A DNA stretch of 17,695 nucleotides from Collinsella sp. (GTDB lineage: Bacteria; Actinomycetota; Coriobacteriia; Coriobacteriales; Coriobacteriaceae): contig DXZN01000046.1 of assembly GCA_019419645.1 (NCBI GenBank), positions 1-17,695 of the forward strand, given 5' to 3'. Position 1 is the first letter of the stretch. Every line of letters starts with the position of its first letter. The translations under genes and the position numbers were made by a program. Shown here piece after piece: positions 1 through 7,308 of this stretch. The notes beneath the pieces were generated by a model that worked only from the letters and a program-made list of their open reading frames with translations, did not search any database and had not been told where the DNA came from.

Positions 1-16
1 GTACAAGTCAGCAAAA

Positions 17-67
17 GGGGCAAAGTCCCCGAGCCAATCTCCGAAGGCGGCGGCAAAGGGTGCCGCC
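17..67 (+). promoter_or_regulatory. Leader with two small hairpins before the binding-protein gene
   Basis: Two short stem-loops lie directly upstream of the binding-protein ribosome binding site. The first is GGGG/CCCC (17-20 with 27-30). The second is a perfect 7-bp stem, GGCGGCA (49-55) with TGCCGCC (61-67), around a 5-base loop. Neither is followed by a T-tract, so they do not look like terminators. They may be an mRNA 5' structure or an intercistronic hairpin if a gene lies to the left of the window. I could not match them to a known riboswitch. Confidence 0.35.
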
Positions 68-90
68 ACGGTGTGAAAGGGTGGATTGTA

Positions 91-1407
91 ATGAAGAACG
101 AAATGAGCAGAAGGCAGTTCCTGGGCTTTGCTGGTTCCGCGGCTGCGGTTCTTGGTCTGGGCCTCGTGGGCTGCGGTGGTTCTGCCGGCTCTGGCTCCTC
201 TGCTTCTGGTGACGCTGCCGAGGTCTACTTCCTCCAGTTCAAGCCCGAGGTCGACAAGGAGTGGAAGGAGATCGCCAAGGCGTACAAGAAGGAGAAGGGC
301 GTCGAGGTCAAGATCGTGACCGCCGCCTCCAACACCTACGAGGAGAAGCTCAAGTCCGAGATGTCCAAGAGCTCCGCTCCGACGCTGTTCCAGGTCAACG
401 GCCCCACCGGCCTTAAGAACTGGAAGGACTACTGCGCCGATCTTTCCGACACCAAGCTCCGCGGCGAGCTCATCGACGACTCCCTGGCGCTGCAGTCCGA
501 CGGCAAGGATCTGGGTATCGACTGGGTTCAGGAGAGCTACGGCATCATCTACAACAAGGAGCTCCTCGAGAAGGCCGGCTACAAGGCCGAGGACATCAAC
601 TCCTTCGACAAGCTGAAGGCTTGCGCCGATGACATCCAGGCCCGCAAGGACGAGCTCGGCGTTGACGGTGCCTTCACTTCCGCCGGCATGGATGACTCCT
701 CCAGCTGGCGCTACACCACCCACCTCGCCAACCTCCCGCTCTACTACGAGTTCGAGAAGGAGCACAACCAGGAGGACGACGAGATCAAGGGCGAGTATCT
801 CGACAACTTTAAGCAGATCTTCGACCTGTATATCACCGACTCCACCTGCGATCCTTCGCAGCTTGCCTCCAAGACCGGTGACGACGCCACCAACGAGTTC
901 GCAACCGGTAAGGCCGTTTTCTACCAGAACGGCTCTTGGGCCTACGCCGACCTCACCAAGGCCGGTATGACCGACGACCAGCTCGGCATGCTGCCGATCT
1001 ACATCGGCGTCGACGGCGAGGAGAACCAGGGCCTGTGCTCCGGCGGCGAGAACTACTGGTGCGTCAGCTCCCAGGCTTCCGAGGATGCCCAGAAGGCCAC
1101 CGAGGACTTCATGTATTGGTGCGTCACTTCTGACACCGCCACCAGCATCATCGCTGACAAGATGGGTCTGACCGCCCCGTTCAAGAGCGCTAAGGAGACC
1201 ACCAACGTCTTCTCGCAGCAGGCCGTTGCTATGGCCAAGGACGGCAAGAAGACCGTTGCTTGGGACTTCGTTTACATCCCCTCTGAGGAGTGGAAGAAGA
1301 ACCTCAAGCAGGCTCTCATCGCTTATGCTGCCGACAACACCAAGTGGGACGGCGTCAAGAACGCCTTCGTCGATGGCTGGAAGACCGAGAAGGCTGCTTC
1401 CGAGTAA
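91..1407 (+). CDS. Sugar ABC transporter solute-binding lipoprotein (family 1)
   Basis: This is the extracellular binding protein of the sugar ABC importer encoded by the next three genes. The ATG at 91 is preceded by an AAAGGGTGG ribosome binding site about 7 bases away, so it is preferred over the in-frame GTG at 73; an internal ATG at 103 is also possible. The product is 438 residues. The N terminus has a twin-arginine motif (SRRQFLG, residues 6-12), an Ala/Gly/Leu-rich segment, and a lipobox LVGC with Cys28. That predicts a Tat-exported, lipid-anchored protein, followed by a Gly/Ser-rich linker. The body has the look of family 1 extracellular binding proteins, with segments such as PTLFQVNGP and YGIIYNKELLEKAGY. 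The sequence does not fix the sugar. The nearby malQ-glgP pair suggests maltodextrins or another alpha-glucoside. Codon bias is strong, consistent with high expression. Confidence 0.9.
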   Translation: MKNEMSRRQFLGFAGSAAAVLGLGLVGCGGSAGSGSSASGDAAEVYFLQFKPEVDKEWKEIAKAYKKEKGVEVKIVTAASNTYEEKLKSEMSKSSAPTLFQVNGPTGLKNWKDYCADLSDTKLRGELIDDSLALQSDGKDLGIDWVQESYGIIYNKELLEKAGYKAEDINSFDKLKACADDIQARKDELGVDGAFTSAGMDDSSSWRYTTHLANLPLYYEFEKEHNQEDDEIKGEYLDNFKQIFDLYITDSTCDPSQLASKTGDDATNEFATGKAVFYQNGSWAYADLTKAGMTDDQLGMLPIYIGVDGEENQGLCSGGENYWCVSSQASEDAQKATEDFMYWCVTSDTATSIIADKMGLTAPFKSAKETTNVFSQQAVAMAKDGKKTVAWDFVYIPSEEWKKNLKQALIAYAADNTKWDGVKNAFVDGWKTEKAASE

Positions 1408-1438
1408 GCAGTTGCTGCCCAAGCTATCTGATTAGCGA

Positions 1439-1474
1439 CAGGGGGCGGGCAGACGTAGGTTTGCCCGCCCCCTG
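1439..1474 (+). promoter_or_regulatory. Perfect 13-bp intercistronic hairpin
   Basis: CAGGGGGCGGGCA (1439-1451) pairs perfectly with TGCCCGCCCCCTG (1462-1474) around a 10-base loop. It begins 31 bases after the binding-protein stop and ends just before the permease ribosome binding site (GAAAGGA, about 1481). There is no T-tract. This is the classic position of a 3'-end stabiliser that keeps binding-protein mRNA more abundant than permease mRNA, as described for malE-malF. That role is inferred here. Confidence 0.75.
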
Positions 1475-1494
1475 CATATTGAAAGGACCCTTCT

Positions 1495-2349
1495 ATGGGC
1501 AAAGCACTCAAACGCTGGTGGCCGCTCTTTATGCTGCCCACGTGCCTGGCGTTTATGATCGGGTTCGTGATTCCCTTTATCCAGGGTTTCTATCTCTCGT
1601 TCTGCCAGTTTATTACCATCAATAACGCGCACTTTGTCGGTATCGAGAACTACGTGCGCGCACTGACCGACCCGCAGTTCTCCACGTCGTTCTTCTTTAC
1701 CGTGGCGTTTGCCTTCCTGTCGACGGTGCTCATCAACGTGATCGCGCTGGCCATTGCGCAGGCGCTCACTCGCAAGGCGCTCAAGGGCACCAACATCTTC
1801 CGTACGATTTTCTTTATGCCTAACCTGATTGGCGGCATTGTACTGGGTTACATTTGGCAGATTCTGATCAACTGCCTGCTCTCCAACGTGGGTGCCCAGC
1901 TTATCGCCCTCAACTCCGCCGCTGGCTTCTGGGGCCTTATCATCCTGACCCTGTGGCAACAGGTCGGCTACATGATGATCATCTACATCGCCGGTCTGCA
2001 GTCCATCCCGTCTGACTACATTGAGGCCGCCAAGGTCGATGGCGCTACGGCATGGCAGACGTTTTGGAAGGTTAAGATCCCCAACCTGATGCCGACCATC
2101 ACCATCTGCCTGTTCCTGTCCATCACCAACGGCTTTAAGCTGTTCGACCAGAACCTTGCCCTTACCGGTGGCGCCCCGGCGCACTCCACCGAGATGCTCG
2201 CCCTGAACATCTACAACACGTTCTATTCGCGTGCTGGCATCGCATGGCAGGGCATCGGTCAGGCCAAGGCAGTTATCTTCTGCATCCTGGTTGTCGCTAT
2301 TTCTATGATCCAGCTTAAGGCCACGAGGTCCAAGGAGGTGCAGCAGTAA
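1495..2349 (+). CDS. Sugar ABC transporter permease, MalF type
   Basis: This is one of the two membrane subunits of the ABC importer, 284 residues. The ATG at 1495 follows a GAAAGGA ribosome binding site. Hydrophobic segments begin at about residue 10 (LFMLPTCLAFMIGFVIPF) and recur along the chain, consistent with about six membrane helices. The cytoplasmic EAA loop that docks on the ATPase is visible at residues 177-200 (EAAKVDGA, ending in IPNLMP). The family is the binding-protein-dependent transport inner-membrane component, MalF/UgpA-like, in the short form without the extra periplasmic loop of Escherichia coli MalF. The stop codon overlaps the start of the next permease by one base (TAATG), so the two are probably translationally coupled. 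Confidence 0.9.
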   Translation: MGKALKRWWPLFMLPTCLAFMIGFVIPFIQGFYLSFCQFITINNAHFVGIENYVRALTDPQFSTSFFFTVAFAFLSTVLINVIALAIAQALTRKALKGTNIFRTIFFMPNLIGGIVLGYIWQILINCLLSNVGAQLIALNSAAGFWGLIILTLWQQVGYMMIIYIAGLQSIPSDYIEAAKVDGATAWQTFWKVKIPNLMPTITICLFLSITNGFKLFDQNLALTGGAPAHSTEMLALNIYNTFYSRAGIAWQGIGQAKAVIFCILVVAISMIQLKATRSKEVQQ

Positions 2350-3188
2350 TGAAACGCGATAAGGCTATCAACCGCGCGCTCTCGATCTTCTTTACGATCC
2401 TGTCGCTCGCATGGATCTACCCCGTGTTCATGATTGCGCTCAATTCCTTTAAGAAAGCGACCGCAATCAGCACCACCACGGCGTTCGATCTGCTCACGCC
2501 CGAGACGTTCAACGGCCTCGCAAACTACGTGCACGCTCTTAACGAGCAGGGCTTTGCCTCGGCGTTTATGTACTCGCTCATCATCACGGTCACGTCGGTC
2601 GTGCTGATTCTGGTGTGCTGCTCCATGTGCGCTTGGTACGTGGTGCGCGTCAACAGCAAGATCTCGAACTTCTTCTATTACCTGTTCGTCTTCTCGATGG
2701 TCGTACCGTTCCAGATGCTCATGTTCACGCTGTCCAACCTCGCGGACCGCATCGGCTTTAACACGCCGTTTAACATCTGCTTCATCTACCTCGGTTTTGG
2801 CGCGGGCCTCGCGGTCTTTATGTTCGCCGGCTTCGTCAAGAACATCCCGCTCGAGATTGAGGAAGCGGCCATGATTGACGGCTGCAACCCGGTCCAGGTG
2901 TTCTTTAAGATCGTTCTCCCCATCATGAAGCCCACCTATCTTTCGGTCGGCATCCTCGAGACCATGTGGGTCTGGAACGACTACCTGCTGCCCTACCTTA
3001 CGCTCGACTCCACCAAGTACAAGACCATTCCTATTTTGATCCAGTACTTCCGCGGCGGCTATGGCCACGTCGAGCTCGGCCCCATGATGGCCTGCATCAT
3101 GATGGTCGTTGTCCCCATCGTCATCATGTACATCTTCTGCCAGAAGTACATCATCGACGGTGTGGTGGCAGGTGCCGTCAAGGGCTGA
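2349..3188 (+). CDS. Sugar ABC transporter permease, MalG type
   Basis: This is the second membrane subunit of the importer, 279 residues, and the presumed heterodimer partner of the preceding permease. Translation starts at an ATG that overlaps the previous stop by one base. An early hydrophobic helix (residues about 11-30) and several later ones support about six membrane spans. The EAA loop is at residues 172-195 (EAAMIDGC, ending in LPIMKP), and the WVWNDYLLP segment downstream is characteristic of MalG/AraQ/UgpE-type permeases. The C terminus ends in a short GVVAGAVKG tail typical of the family. The next gene is the ATPase, 68 bases downstream and separated by a hairpin. Confidence 0.9.
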   Translation: MKRDKAINRALSIFFTILSLAWIYPVFMIALNSFKKATAISTTTAFDLLTPETFNGLANYVHALNEQGFASAFMYSLIITVTSVVLILVCCSMCAWYVVRVNSKISNFFYYLFVFSMVVPFQMLMFTLSNLADRIGFNTPFNICFIYLGFGAGLAVFMFAGFVKNIPLEIEEAAMIDGCNPVQVFFKIVLPIMKPTYLSVGILETMWVWNDYLLPYLTLDSTKYKTIPILIQYFRGGYGHVELGPMMACIMMVVVPIVIMYIFCQKYIIDGVVAGAVKG

Positions 3189-3213
3189 TGCCGTAACTGT
3201 TTTGCAAGTTTTG

Positions 3214-3238
3214 GCGGCGCCCCTCAGCGCGGCGCCGC
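3214..3238 (+). promoter_or_regulatory. GC-rich intercistronic hairpin, 8-bp stem
   Basis: GCGGCGCC (3214-3221) pairs with GGCGCCGC (3231-3238) around a 9-base loop, in the short gap between the second permease and the ATPase. There is no T-tract, and the ATPase ribosome binding site (GAAAGG) starts six bases later. It could tune mRNA decay or partial termination within the operon. Confidence 0.55.
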
Positions 3239-3256
3239 GTATCGAAAGGTAGAGAC

Positions 3257-4456
3257 ATGGCCGAGATCGTTCTCAAACATGTTCAGAAGGTGTATCCCAA
3301 CAACGAGTCAAAAAAGAAGGGCTTCTTTGGCAAAAAGAAGAAGACCGAGGAGAAGAAGCACAACCTCAAGGTTACCGAGGACGGTGTGCTCGCTGTAGAG
3401 GACTTCAACCTCACCGTTCACGACCAGGAGTTCATCGTCCTCGTTGGCCCCTCTGGCTGCGGTAAGTCCACGACGATGCGCATGGTCGCCGGCCTAGAGG
3501 ACATCACCTCCGGCGACGTGCTCATCGACGGCAAGCGCGTCAACGACGTGGCGCCCAAGGACCGCGACATCGCCATGGTGTTCCAGAGCTACGCTCTGTA
3601 CCCCAATATGACGGTGTACGAGAACATGGCTTTTACGCTTGAGCTCAAGAAGGTCCCCAAGGACGAGATCGACCGCAAGGTTCGCTCCGCTGCTGAGATC
3701 CTGGGTATTACCGAGTACCTCGACCGTAAGCCCAAGGCGCTCTCTGGCGGCCAGCGCCAGCGCGTCGCCATCGGCCGCGCCATCGTGCGTGACCCCAAGG
3801 TCTTCCTGATGGACGAGCCGCTGTCCAACCTGGATGCCAAGCTTCGTAACCAGATGCGCGCCGAGCTCATTAAGCTGCGTCACGAGATCAAGGGCACCTT
3901 CATCTACGTTACCCACGACCAGACCGAGGCTATGACCCTCGGCGACCGCATCGTGGTCATGAAGGACGGCGTCGTCCAGCAGATCGCCACGCCGCAGGAG
4001 GTCTTCAACCATCCCGCGAACATCTTCGTCGCCGGCTTCATCGGCGTGCCGCAGATGAACTTCTTCGATGCCCAGCTGGTGCGCTCGGGCAACGGCTTTA
4101 CTGTCAAGACCGAGGATATGAACGTGGCGCTCGCCCCGGAGACTTGCGCTCAGCTTGCCCTCAACTGGGACGGCGGCGACGTGAAGGAGATTACGGCCGG
4201 CGTGCGCCCCGAGCAGATTCTGCTTGCCGACAAGGACGAGGAGGGTGCGCTCCAGGGCACCGTCGAGGTGACCGAGCTCATGGGCTCGACCGAGCATGTC
4301 CACGTGACTGCTCCCGACGGCCAGTTTGTCCTGATCATTCCCGTCGTCGACCTCGAGGCCAAGGGCGCGCTCAAGGCGGGCGACCCCATCTGGTTCAAGT
4401 TCGAGAAGAACGCGACCCACCTCTTCGATAAGGTCTCTGGCAAGAACCTTATCTAG
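3257..4456 (+). CDS. Sugar ABC transporter ATP-binding protein, MsmX/MalK/UgpC type
   Basis: This ATPase powers the importer, 399 residues, cytoplasmic and docked on the permease EAA loops. Visible motifs in order are Walker A GPSGCGKST (64-72), Q-loop VFQSYALYPNM (about 108-118), signature LSGGQRQR (about 161-168), Walker B VFLMDEP (about 181-187) and H-loop THDQTEAM (about 219-226). A TOBE-type C-terminal regulatory domain follows (about residue 250 on). MsmX-like ATPases often serve several sugar importers, so this one may be shared. A lysine-rich insert (about residues 15-44) separates the first beta strand from the usual AVEDFNL strand and pushes Walker A about 25-30 residues further in than normal. 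The gene is last in the operon and is followed by a strong terminator. Confidence 0.93.
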   Translation: MAEIVLKHVQKVYPNNESKKKGFFGKKKKTEEKKHNLKVTEDGVLAVEDFNLTVHDQEFIVLVGPSGCGKSTTMRMVAGLEDITSGDVLIDGKRVNDVAPKDRDIAMVFQSYALYPNMTVYENMAFTLELKKVPKDEIDRKVRSAAEILGITEYLDRKPKALSGGQRQRVAIGRAIVRDPKVFLMDEPLSNLDAKLRNQMRAELIKLRHEIKGTFIYVTHDQTEAMTLGDRIVVMKDGVVQQIATPQEVFNHPANIFVAGFIGVPQMNFFDAQLVRSGNGFTVKTEDMNVALAPETCAQLALNWDGGDVKEITAGVRPEQILLADKDEEGALQGTVEVTELMGSTEHVHVTAPDGQFVLIIPVVDLEAKGALKAGDPIWFKFEKNATHLFDKVSGKNLI

Positions 4457-4524
4457 GCCCGGTGCAACCAGGCCCTTCCTTTGGGCGACTGCGGCTTTGC
4501 CATCCTTTTGCCGCGGTCACATAT

Positions 4525-4568
4525 AAGGCTCCCCTCCCGTCCACTGGGCGAGAGGGGAGCCTTTCTTT
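4525..4568 (+). terminator. Rho-independent terminator of the ABC transporter operon
   Basis: AAGGCTCCCCTC (4525-4536) pairs perfectly with GAGGGGAGCCTT (4552-4563), a 12-bp stem, and is followed by a T-rich tail (CTTTCTTT). It lies about 70 bases after the ATPase stop. Confidence 0.9.
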
Positions 4569-4595
4569 GTGTTGGGACTGTCTGACCGGTCGTTT

Positions 4596-4813
4596 GTCTC
4601 GATCTGTAACGGATAGGGCCGATTTCGGACGTTAGATGTTACAGATCGAGACGGTTCCGCTGAGCTAACCATTTCATCTAAATCTGTAACACCAAAGGCG
4701 AATTTCACCTGCTAGATGTTACAGATTGAGATAAACCCGAGGGGAGGGGCCGGTATGTCTCAATCTGTAACGGCTGGGACCGTTTTGGTTGAGTAATTGC
4801 TACGGATCGAGAT
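4596..4813. repeat. Three-unit array of 57-bp inverted-repeat elements, period 80-81 bp
   Basis: Three copies share the same geometry: a 15-base left arm, a 27-base spacer and a 15-base right arm. Unit 1 has arms 4596-4610 and 4638-4652 (15/15 paired). Unit 2 has 4676-4690 and 4718-4732 (14/15). Unit 3 has 4757-4771 and 4799-4813 (11/15). Every left arm ends in ATCTGTAAC. The spacers vary in sequence but each contains a small inner palindrome (CCGATTTCGG at 4619-4628, and equivalents at 4697-4709 and 4779-4789). The array fills the 456-base gene-free gap between two convergent transcription units (4457-4912), whose other contents are the two facing terminators. No coding sequence is credible here. 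Confidence 0.85.
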
Positions 4814-4852
4814 TGTTTGGCCGAGTTGGATCACAGGGTAACGTGCGGGCAC

Positions 4853-4884
4853 AAAAAACGGAGCCGTGTTGCCACGACTCCGTT
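4853..4884 (-). terminator. Rho-independent terminator of malQ-glgP
   Basis: Read on the minus strand, AACGGAGTCGTG, a 4-base GCAA loop and CACGGCTCCGTT form a 12-bp stem with a single G-U pair, followed by a run of T. It starts about 30 bases after the glgP stop. Confidence 0.9.
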
Positions 4885-4912
4885 CCTCAAGAGAATGGGT
4901 AAGGGGAATGGG

Positions 4913-7180
4913 TTAGTCCAGGTGCCAGATCTCGTCGTTGTACTGGGAGATCGTACGGTCGGACGAGAAGGTGCCGGCGTTGGCGATATTGATGAGCGCC
5001 TTGCGCATCCAGGCGTCCTGGTCCTCGTAGTCGGCCAGCACGCGCTCCTTGGTCTGGATGTACTCCTCAATGTCGAGCAAGGCCATAAACCAGTCCTTGC
5101 CCTTAATGTCGTCGTGCAGGCGCTGCAGGCGCTCGGCGTTGCCGGTTGCCATAAAGGCCGGGTTGGTGATGAAGTCCACCAGCAGTTTAATGCCGGGCTT
5201 GCGGTAGAGCGCACCGGCGTTGTAGGTGCCGTCGGCGTAGAGCTGCTCGACCTGTTTGGACGAGGCACCAAAGGTATAGATGTTCTCGTCGCCCACGAGC
5301 TCGGCAATCTCCACGTTGGCACCGTCGAGCGTGCACAGGGTTAGGGCGCCGTTGAGCATGAACTTCATGTTGGAGGTGCCGCTCGCCTCCTTGGAGGCCA
5401 GGCTGATCTGCTCGGAGATGTCAGCGGCGGGGATCACGCGCTCGGCGGCGGTGACGTTGTAGTTCTCGATCATGACAACCTGCAGGTAGGGAGCCACGTC
5501 GGGGTCGTTTGCAATCCACTGCGACAGCGTCAGGATCAGATGGATGATGTCCTGCGCGATAGTGTAGGCAGGCGCCGCCTTGCCGCCAAAGATGATGGTG
5601 ACAGGGTGCTTAGGCCTGTTGCCGTTCTTGATATCGAAGTACTTCCAGATGATGTAGAGCGCGAGCATCTGCTGACGCTTGTACTCGTGGATGCGCTTGA
5701 CCTGGACGTCGATGATGGCGTTGGAGGGAATGGTCACGCCCTGCTCGAGCGCCATGAACTGGCGCATGATGGCCTTGGCCTCGACCTTGGTGGCGGCCAG
5801 GCGCTCAAGAACGTCCTTGTCGTCGGCGAACTTGGCGAGTTTGCTCAGATCGCCGGTGCTGCGCCAGTCGGTGCCGATTACATCGTCGAGCAGGCTGGCG
5901 AGCGCGGGGTTGGCTCCATGGATCCAGCGGCGGAAGGTGATGCCGTTGGTCTTGTTGGAGAACTTCTCGGGATAGATCTCGTAGAACGGATGAAGCTCGG
6001 TGTCCTCCAGGATCTTGGTGTGGAGGGCGGCTACGCCATTGATGGAGAAGCCAAAGTGGATGTCCATGTGGGCCATGTGGACGGTGTCGTATTCGTCGAT
6101 GACGGCGACGCGCGGGTCATCGTGCTCGGCCTTCGCGATCTCATCGAGCTTGACGATAATGTCGGCGATGGCAGGGGAGACCTTCTGCAGGCTGACGAGC
6201 GGCCACTTCTCGAGCGCCTCGGCAAGAATCGTGTGGTTAGTGTAGGCGACCATGGAGCGTACGATGGTCACGGCCTCGTCAAACTCGATGCCATGCTCGG
6301 TGGTGAGCAAGCGAATGAGCTCGGGGATGACCATGGTGGGGTGCGTGTCGTTAATTTGGACCACGGCGTAGTCGGCCAGATCGTGCAGGTTGCTGCCGCG
6401 CTCGATGGCCTCGTCGATCAGGAGCTGGGCGGCGTTGCTCACCATGAAGTATTCCTGGTAGATGCGAAGCAGGCGGCCCTGCTCGTCGGAATCGTCGGGG
6501 TAGAGGAACAAGGTGAGGTTTTTGGCGATCTCGGTCTTGTCGAAGTCGATGGAGCTGCCGGGGACCAGGCCGTCGTCGACGCTCGCCAGGTCGAACAGGC
6601 GCAGACGGTTCTTGGTGGGCTGGCCGTAACCGGGCACGTCGATGTTGACGAGCTTGGAGGTAACGGCAAAATCGCCGAACTCGACGGTGTAGGAGCGGTC
6701 GTCGTCGACTAGGATGTCCTGCTCACCGAGCCACTCGTCGGGGACGGCCTTCTGCTGGTTGTCGACAAAGCGCTGACGGAACAGGCCGTAGTGATAGTTG
6801 AGGCCCACGCCATCGCCGGTCAAGCCCAGCGTGGCGATGGAATCCAGGAAGCATGCGGCCAGGCGGCCCAGGCCGCCGTTGCCGAGCGACGGCTCGACCT
6901 CGAACTCCTCGATCTTGTTGAGGTCGTGGCCTGCGGCGGTGAGCTGGTCCTTAACCTCGTCGTAGATGCCGAGGTCGATCATGTTGTTGATGAGCAGCTT
7001 GCCGATCAAAAATTCGGCGGAAATGTAATAGAGCTTTTTCTTGCCGTTGTTGAGCGGGCAGGCGGCGGAGCGCTCCTGCACGAGTTTGACCAGCAGCTTG
7101 TAAATGCGACGGTCGTCGAGCTGCTCGAGCGAGGTGCCAAAAGACTGCTCGGCGAGTTCCATGAGGTTAATTTGGGGCAT
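4913..7180 (-). CDS. glgP: Glycogen/maltodextrin phosphorylase (GT35)
   Basis: This PLP enzyme cleaves alpha-1,4-glucans with phosphate to release glucose-1-phosphate, in the cytoplasm. The start is the ATG at 7180, which has a perfect AGGAGG seven bases upstream; the reading frame is open further upstream, but that stretch lacks family similarity. The product is 755 residues, near the usual bacterial length. N-terminal landmarks are YYISAEFLIG, EPSLGNGGLGRLAACFLDS and GVGLNYHYGLF. The C-terminal half carries RIHEYKRQ and the PLP site GTSNMKFMLNGALT, with the PLP lysine at K606, then TLDGANVEI. The residue before that last block is Cys616, where Gly is common. It lies downstream of malQ in the same direction, the usual partnership for maltodextrin breakdown. 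glgP and malP cannot be told apart by sequence alone. Confidence 0.95.
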   Translation of the reverse strand: MPQINLMELAEQSFGTSLEQLDDRRIYKLLVKLVQERSAACPLNNGKKKLYYISAEFLIGKLLINNMIDLGIYDEVKDQLTAAGHDLNKIEEFEVEPSLGNGGLGRLAACFLDSIATLGLTGDGVGLNYHYGLFRQRFVDNQQKAVPDEWLGEQDILVDDDRSYTVEFGDFAVTSKLVNIDVPGYGQPTKNRLRLFDLASVDDGLVPGSSIDFDKTEIAKNLTLFLYPDDSDEQGRLLRIYQEYFMVSNAAQLLIDEAIERGSNLHDLADYAVVQINDTHPTMVIPELIRLLTTEHGIEFDEAVTIVRSMVAYTNHTILAEALEKWPLVSLQKVSPAIADIIVKLDEIAKAEHDDPRVAVIDEYDTVHMAHMDIHFGFSINGVAALHTKILEDTELHPFYEIYPEKFSNKTNGITFRRWIHGANPALASLLDDVIGTDWRSTGDLSKLAKFADDKDVLERLAATKVEAKAIMRQFMALEQGVTIPSNAIIDVQVKRIHEYKRQQMLALYIIWKYFDIKNGNRPKHPVTIIFGGKAAPAYTIAQDIIHLILTLSQWIANDPDVAPYLQVVMIENYNVTAAERVIPAADISEQISLASKEASGTSNMKFMLNGALTLCTLDGANVEIAELVGDENIYTFGASSKQVEQLYADGTYNAGALYRKPGIKLLVDFITNPAFMATGNAERLQRLHDDIKGKDWFMALLDIEEYIQTKERVLADYEDQDAWMRKALINIANAGTFSSDRTISQYNDEIWHLD

Positions 7181-7227
7181 GTTTCCTCCTGTAATGGGTT
7201 GATTACATGTCTGCAATTCATAAGAAT

Positions 7228-7261
7228 CCCGCGCGAGGGGATTGGGGTGGCCTCGCGCGGG
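7228..7261 (-). promoter_or_regulatory. Perfect 11-bp hairpin between malQ and glgP
   Basis: CCCGCGCGAGG (7228-7238) pairs perfectly with CCTCGCGCGGG (7251-7261) around a 12-base loop, in the 128-base gap between malQ and glgP. On the minus strand it is followed by GATTCTTATG, too poor in T for a convincing terminator. It may act as a partial terminator or an mRNA processing/stability element within the operon. Confidence 0.65.
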
Positions 7262-7308
7262 TAAGCAAGCGCGTCCGCACGGTGGGGAGGGGTCGGGCGC
7301 GGTAGCTC

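Noticed and set aside
1..90. Riboswitch in the leader of the binding-protein gene
   Set aside because: Two small hairpins are present, but I could not match the conserved core of any riboswitch class I know.
4517..4708. Small minus-strand reading frame (63 codons) in the repeat array
   Set aside because: It is composed of terminator and inverted-repeat sequence and has no credible ribosome binding site.
4596..4813. CRISPR array
   Set aside because: Only three units, the repeated part is a pair of 15-base inverted arms with similar spacers, and no cas gene is nearby.
5540..6712. Long plus-strand reading frame (390 codons) opposite glgP
   Set aside because: It is antisense to a clear phosphorylase, has Val/Asp/Gly-rich low-complexity translation, and no ribosome binding site. 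It is a shadow of high-GC codon bias.
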